Source of the DNA: Camillea tinctor
Taxonomy: Eukaryota; Ascomycota; Sordariomycetes; Xylariales; Xylariaceae
Direction of reading: 5' to 3'
DNA: 64,000 nucleotides
NCBI GenBank assembly: GCA_022578605.1
Contig: MU394057.1
Span: 186,001-250,000, forward strand
Below are positions 60,968-64,000 of the stretch, piece by piece. The notes under the pieces were generated by a model. The model ran no database searches and had not been told where the DNA came from. It worked only from the letters and a program-made list of their open reading frames with translations. The position numbers and the translations under genes were made by a program. Position 1 is the stretch's first letter; the number at the start of each line of letters is the position of its first letter.

Positions 60968-63402
60968 CCACGTATCTATACATATCCATTTTTCAACGCG
61001 ACCTCGTGGGCGAGATCATAATGGGGACTGGGCATCATAGGAACGGCGTCTTATTTGGGGGGCTAGGGACTCTAAACGGAATTCAAAGGTATATACACGG
61101 TGGCGGTGAGGGTGTTATTTGGAATTAACCATGGGATACGACGATTATTTTGCCTTCTTTTTTTTTTCTACGCCAAGGACAGCAGCGGGGAATGACCCTC
61201 TCCCCCTCCCCCTTTTTTCTCTTCTATTCTTTTTTTCACTGATTTCGGATTGATACCCATTTATATTTTTCACACATACAATTTCGTTCCTGGCGTGCAC
61301 TTCTCCGCCTGGCTTTTTACATATTTGGACGGTTTTATGAATTCATTGTACATATCATATATGCACCAGAGCTTATGGTGTTCGTTTGAGGGCTTTCACA
61401 GCTATTGTCGCAAGAGCGGAATTTGAGAAGTCGAAAGCAAGAATGCCCTAGTTGGAATAGAGGCATTGCCAAAATTTGGCTATTGGCCATTTGAATATGA
61501 TTTCAAAAGAGGCAACGGAAGAGGAGGAAAGAAACATCGCACAGACTATATATATAGCGATCATCTATGTTCCAGAAGCTTGAGTTGTAAGTTCTAGCGA
61601 CCCAAGGCTCACGATACATACTTACAAAACCCCGTGCACAAACACAAAAGAGAAACATGTACTCACACGGGAAACATCAAATTCTTGTACATATTACAAC
61701 AATGAGAGATGGCTAGCTACCTTCAATAGACACTAGTTACACATGCTTTGATTGTCCGGATGAGAGGATTCCAACACTCGCTCACTTTGTTCTTAAAAAG
61801 CCACTTCATTTTCCACCTTTTCGGTAACGTACGTAAGGGAGAAGAAGTGTACGAATAACACTAAAGTTTTACAGAAAAATACCTCTAAAATCAGAAGAGT
61901 CACCAAGACTATTCCAAGCCTGCCTCCTCTATATATAGAATAAGGAGAACCACTCTATTCTGCAAAGCATACATACATATTGTTTACACTATGTATGCGT
62001 GGTCTAGTTAGGTTACATATGCATGTATGTACGTGCTATCCCAATTTTGTGAGTTGCTTCTTCTCATGCAAGCTTTCGGACGTATGTACATAGACCTACC
62101 CACTTACCTAGCCTACATAGCCTCCTCAAAACAATAACAAACTGCTCACCATTCTATCACTTTTCTTTTTTCGATTGGGGAGCGGACGTATCTAAGATTA
62201 TGTAGGCCAGTTAGTTAACCTAGGTATGTAATGTCATATACACACCCCCATATTTCATCTTCTTCTACTTCCTTCCTTACTTTACTGCCAAGTTGAGTTG
62301 ATTGATCAGATCCATCGATCGCTCGCATGCTCGCTCGCGATCCGCATGCCCTTTCTCCCCCTTCTACAAGCACATATGTACGAATATCCAAAACAGATTA
62401 TCTAAATCTAGTACATATGATCTTGTTTCCCACCTCATTAGTAGCGTATATACTATGTATAACTTCCCTGCCCCCCTAAAACTAGGGGAAAAAACCGGTG
62501 GGGGTAGAGGATGGACAGAGATTGCAGATCATCGATCGACATATAATTCCCACCTTTTACACGAACTCAACCAGCCCCCTTACCTACTACTCTACATACT
62601 GCCAATGTATGTACATACCCCAAGAAGAAACCCTCGAGGGTACTTATAAGAGACAATCCTGGAGGATAAGGATGTATTTAAAGAAACATTTTGCGGCTCA
62701 ACAAGGAGGTAGGAGGAGTGGGATCTACTCTACGTACGGAGTAGCGATAGTATGTATGTATACATCATAATTCGACCACCCGGAATTTTGTAATTTTCAT
62801 CATAGGGGAAAGACTCGGGACTCGACGATTATCTACTTAGCATAGAACAGTGCCTGTAAGAGCTCGGTGATTCCCCTTCCTCGCTCTTTCGCGGATGTTA
62901 TATTCTATGTATCAAAGTAATGTTTAAGAGGGGTACTCTCGTTGGTGACCAAGATACCCTCAAAGGCATCACTTTTGACGATATAATAACCACCGCGAAT
63001 AGAGGTGTAGTTCATAAGCCACATACGTACCTATATATATATTTAAAGAGGACGAATGGTGTGAGTTACTATCCTAATTCTGGACTAACTAGACCATACG
63101 ATGTTATACCAAAAAAAAAAAAAAGAGCTATACCATAATTTAGATCAATATTTCGTGACTTTATATTTTATTTTCTCTCTCATCTTCCAACAAAGGTTAT
63201 TTTGTATAGACACCAAAAAAATTACATACAGCGAAAGCGTCTCGTCCTATTCTAATCTTCTTTTCTTACATACGCGTGATAGCACCTAAGCGTCCCTACC
63301 CTCCGTACCCAAGAATCCCTTTCATTTTTCCCTTTTTTCCATCCCCCATCGTCTTTTCCCTTCCTATTACACAGGGCCTTTTCATCCTTTATCTTCCCGC
63401 CC
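60968..63402. other. Convergent intergenic region GPI protein / GPI13
   Basis: No supported gene. It contains T- and C-rich 3' flank (61150-61250), TATGTA/TAGGTA motifs (61970-62240) and an A-run at 63111-63124. The open frames near 62300-62770 are repeat-derived and unconvincing. Confidence 0.6.
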
Positions 63403-64000
63403 TCAATCCGCAAACCCAAATACCTCACTAATAGCCAAGACATTCGTCCTAACCCCCAGCAGCGTGACCGCGATGCCAACCAAATCGACCGTGAGCAGGA
63501 CCGCGGCGGCGGTCATGAAGCGAGGGCTAAAGACGCGGTAGAGCATGAGGTGGCGGCGGAGCCAGCCGGCCCAGGCCATAGTGGCGAGGCTCTGAACGGC
63601 GTAGAACGCGACGAGGGTGCCGAGGGCCTGTCCCGTGCTTTCGAGCACGCCCTTGCGGCGAGGCGACGTCTTCCACAGCACCAGCAGCGGCACTGCCACG
63701 CACGCGAGGATCTGCCCCGCGAACGTGTTGAGCACCATCACCATCGGGCTCCACGGGTAGCGGATCGTCGTTAGCGGGATGAAGGCGCTGTCCCACTGGA
63801 TCGTCGCGAGAACGGCCTGGTGGCCTGTCTTGAAGAAGTGGTAGTTGCCCAGCAGCGCGAGCACCACGGGCCCGATTGTCTCGGCCGTGAGACGGTTGAG
63901 GTCGGTAATTTCGGCAAGTGACAGTATCTGCCACAGCATGATAGCGATAGCACCCTGGCCCATAGGTTTCGAGAGCAGAATGCACGCGCCCGCTATGTTT
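63403..64000 (-). CDS. gpi13: GPI ethanolamine phosphate transferase 3 (GPI13/PIG-O), C-terminal part only
   Basis: The ER-membrane enzyme adds phosphoethanolamine to the third mannose of the GPI precursor, the group that later links to protein. Only the last 198 residues are inside the window; the frame is open to the right edge, so the true start lies beyond position 64000. Visible are at least four TM segments and the C-terminal landmark NYHFFKTGHQAVLATIQWDS followed by AFIPLTTIRYPWSP, which matches the GHQ-x5-IQWD region of the GPI13/PIG-O branch rather than GPI7/PIG-G. The catalytic phosphodiesterase-like domain would be upstream and cannot be checked. The stop codon is at 63403-63405. 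Orientation is convergent with the GPI-protein gene. Confidence 0.85.
   Translation of the reverse strand, partial: NIAGACILLSKPMGQGAIAIMLWQILSLAEITDLNRLTAETIGPVVLALLGNYHFFKTGHQAVLATIQWDSAFIPLTTIRYPWSPMVMVLNTFAGQILACVAVPLLVLWKTSPRRKGVLESTGQALGTLVAFYAVQSLATMAWAGWLRRHLMLYRVFSPRFMTAAAVLLTVDLVGIAVTLLGVRTNVLAISEVFGFAD

Noticed and set aside
1..64000. CRISPR arrays, transposons, 5S rRNA and secondary-metabolite clusters
   Set aside because: None seen. Repeats are microsatellites only, with no transposase, reverse transcriptase, terminal inverted repeats, 5S core, or PKS/NRPS/terpene synthase genes.

Overview
The window is nuclear DNA of a filamentous ascomycete (Pezizomycotina, most likely a Sordariomycete). 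The evidence is short GT-AG introns of 50-330 nt with TTTCAG/CACAG-type acceptors, a fungal SET2 with the AWS-SET-postSET-WW-SRI layout, a fungal mitochondrial GABA transaminase and a fungal DUF7729-type GPI protein. There are also long pyrimidine-rich leaders and AT-leaning intergenic DNA full of TAGGTA/TATGTA microsatellite-like motifs. I cannot fix the genus; a Xylariales-like lineage is only a guess.

I can support twelve protein-coding genes. In order they are: a 331-aa AT-hook nuclear protein (-); SET2, H3K36 methyltransferase (+); GABA transaminase (-); a four-TM protein with a long Ser/Pro/Arg tail (+); RAD23 (+); BDP1, TFIIIB B'' subunit (-); BRE1, H2B ubiquitin ligase (+); SARAF-family ER membrane protein (-); a full-length ABCB-type multidrug transporter (+); a secreted protein of unknown function (-); a DUF7729-like GPI-anchored protein (+); and the 3' end of GPI13, GPI ethanolamine-phosphate transferase 3 (-), which runs off the right edge. 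All gene models were rebuilt from reading-frame phase at the splice sites, so exon coordinates are given in each entry.

Layout: 1-7 kb has no gene; 7.0-8.1 AT-hook gene; 8.1-13.4 long divergent intergenic region with an orphan CCAAT/TATA promoter; 13.4-16.5 SET2; 19.1-20.7 GABA-T; 20.7-30.4 the largest gene-free stretch; 30.4-44.6 a compact housekeeping block (4-TM, RAD23, BDP1, BRE1, SARAF); a 10-N assembly gap with poly-G/poly-C flanks at 44.6-44.8; 48.1-55.1 transporter and secreted protein; 59.8-61.0 GPI protein; 63.4-64.0 GPI13 end.

Functionally this is mostly a housekeeping neighbourhood. SET2 and BRE1 place two co-transcriptional histone marks (H3K36me and H2Bub), BDP1 serves Pol III, RAD23 serves nucleotide-excision repair and proteasome delivery, and GPI13 makes the anchor that the adjacent GPI protein would use. 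I see no biosynthetic cluster, transposon, CRISPR array or convincing tRNA/rRNA gene. Ten of the eleven neighbouring gene pairs alternate in strand. The most interesting items are conserved-looking proteins without a function (AT-hook protein N-terminus, four-TM protein, secreted protein), orphan promoter-like elements in the long gaps, and the suspicious sequence around the assembly gap.
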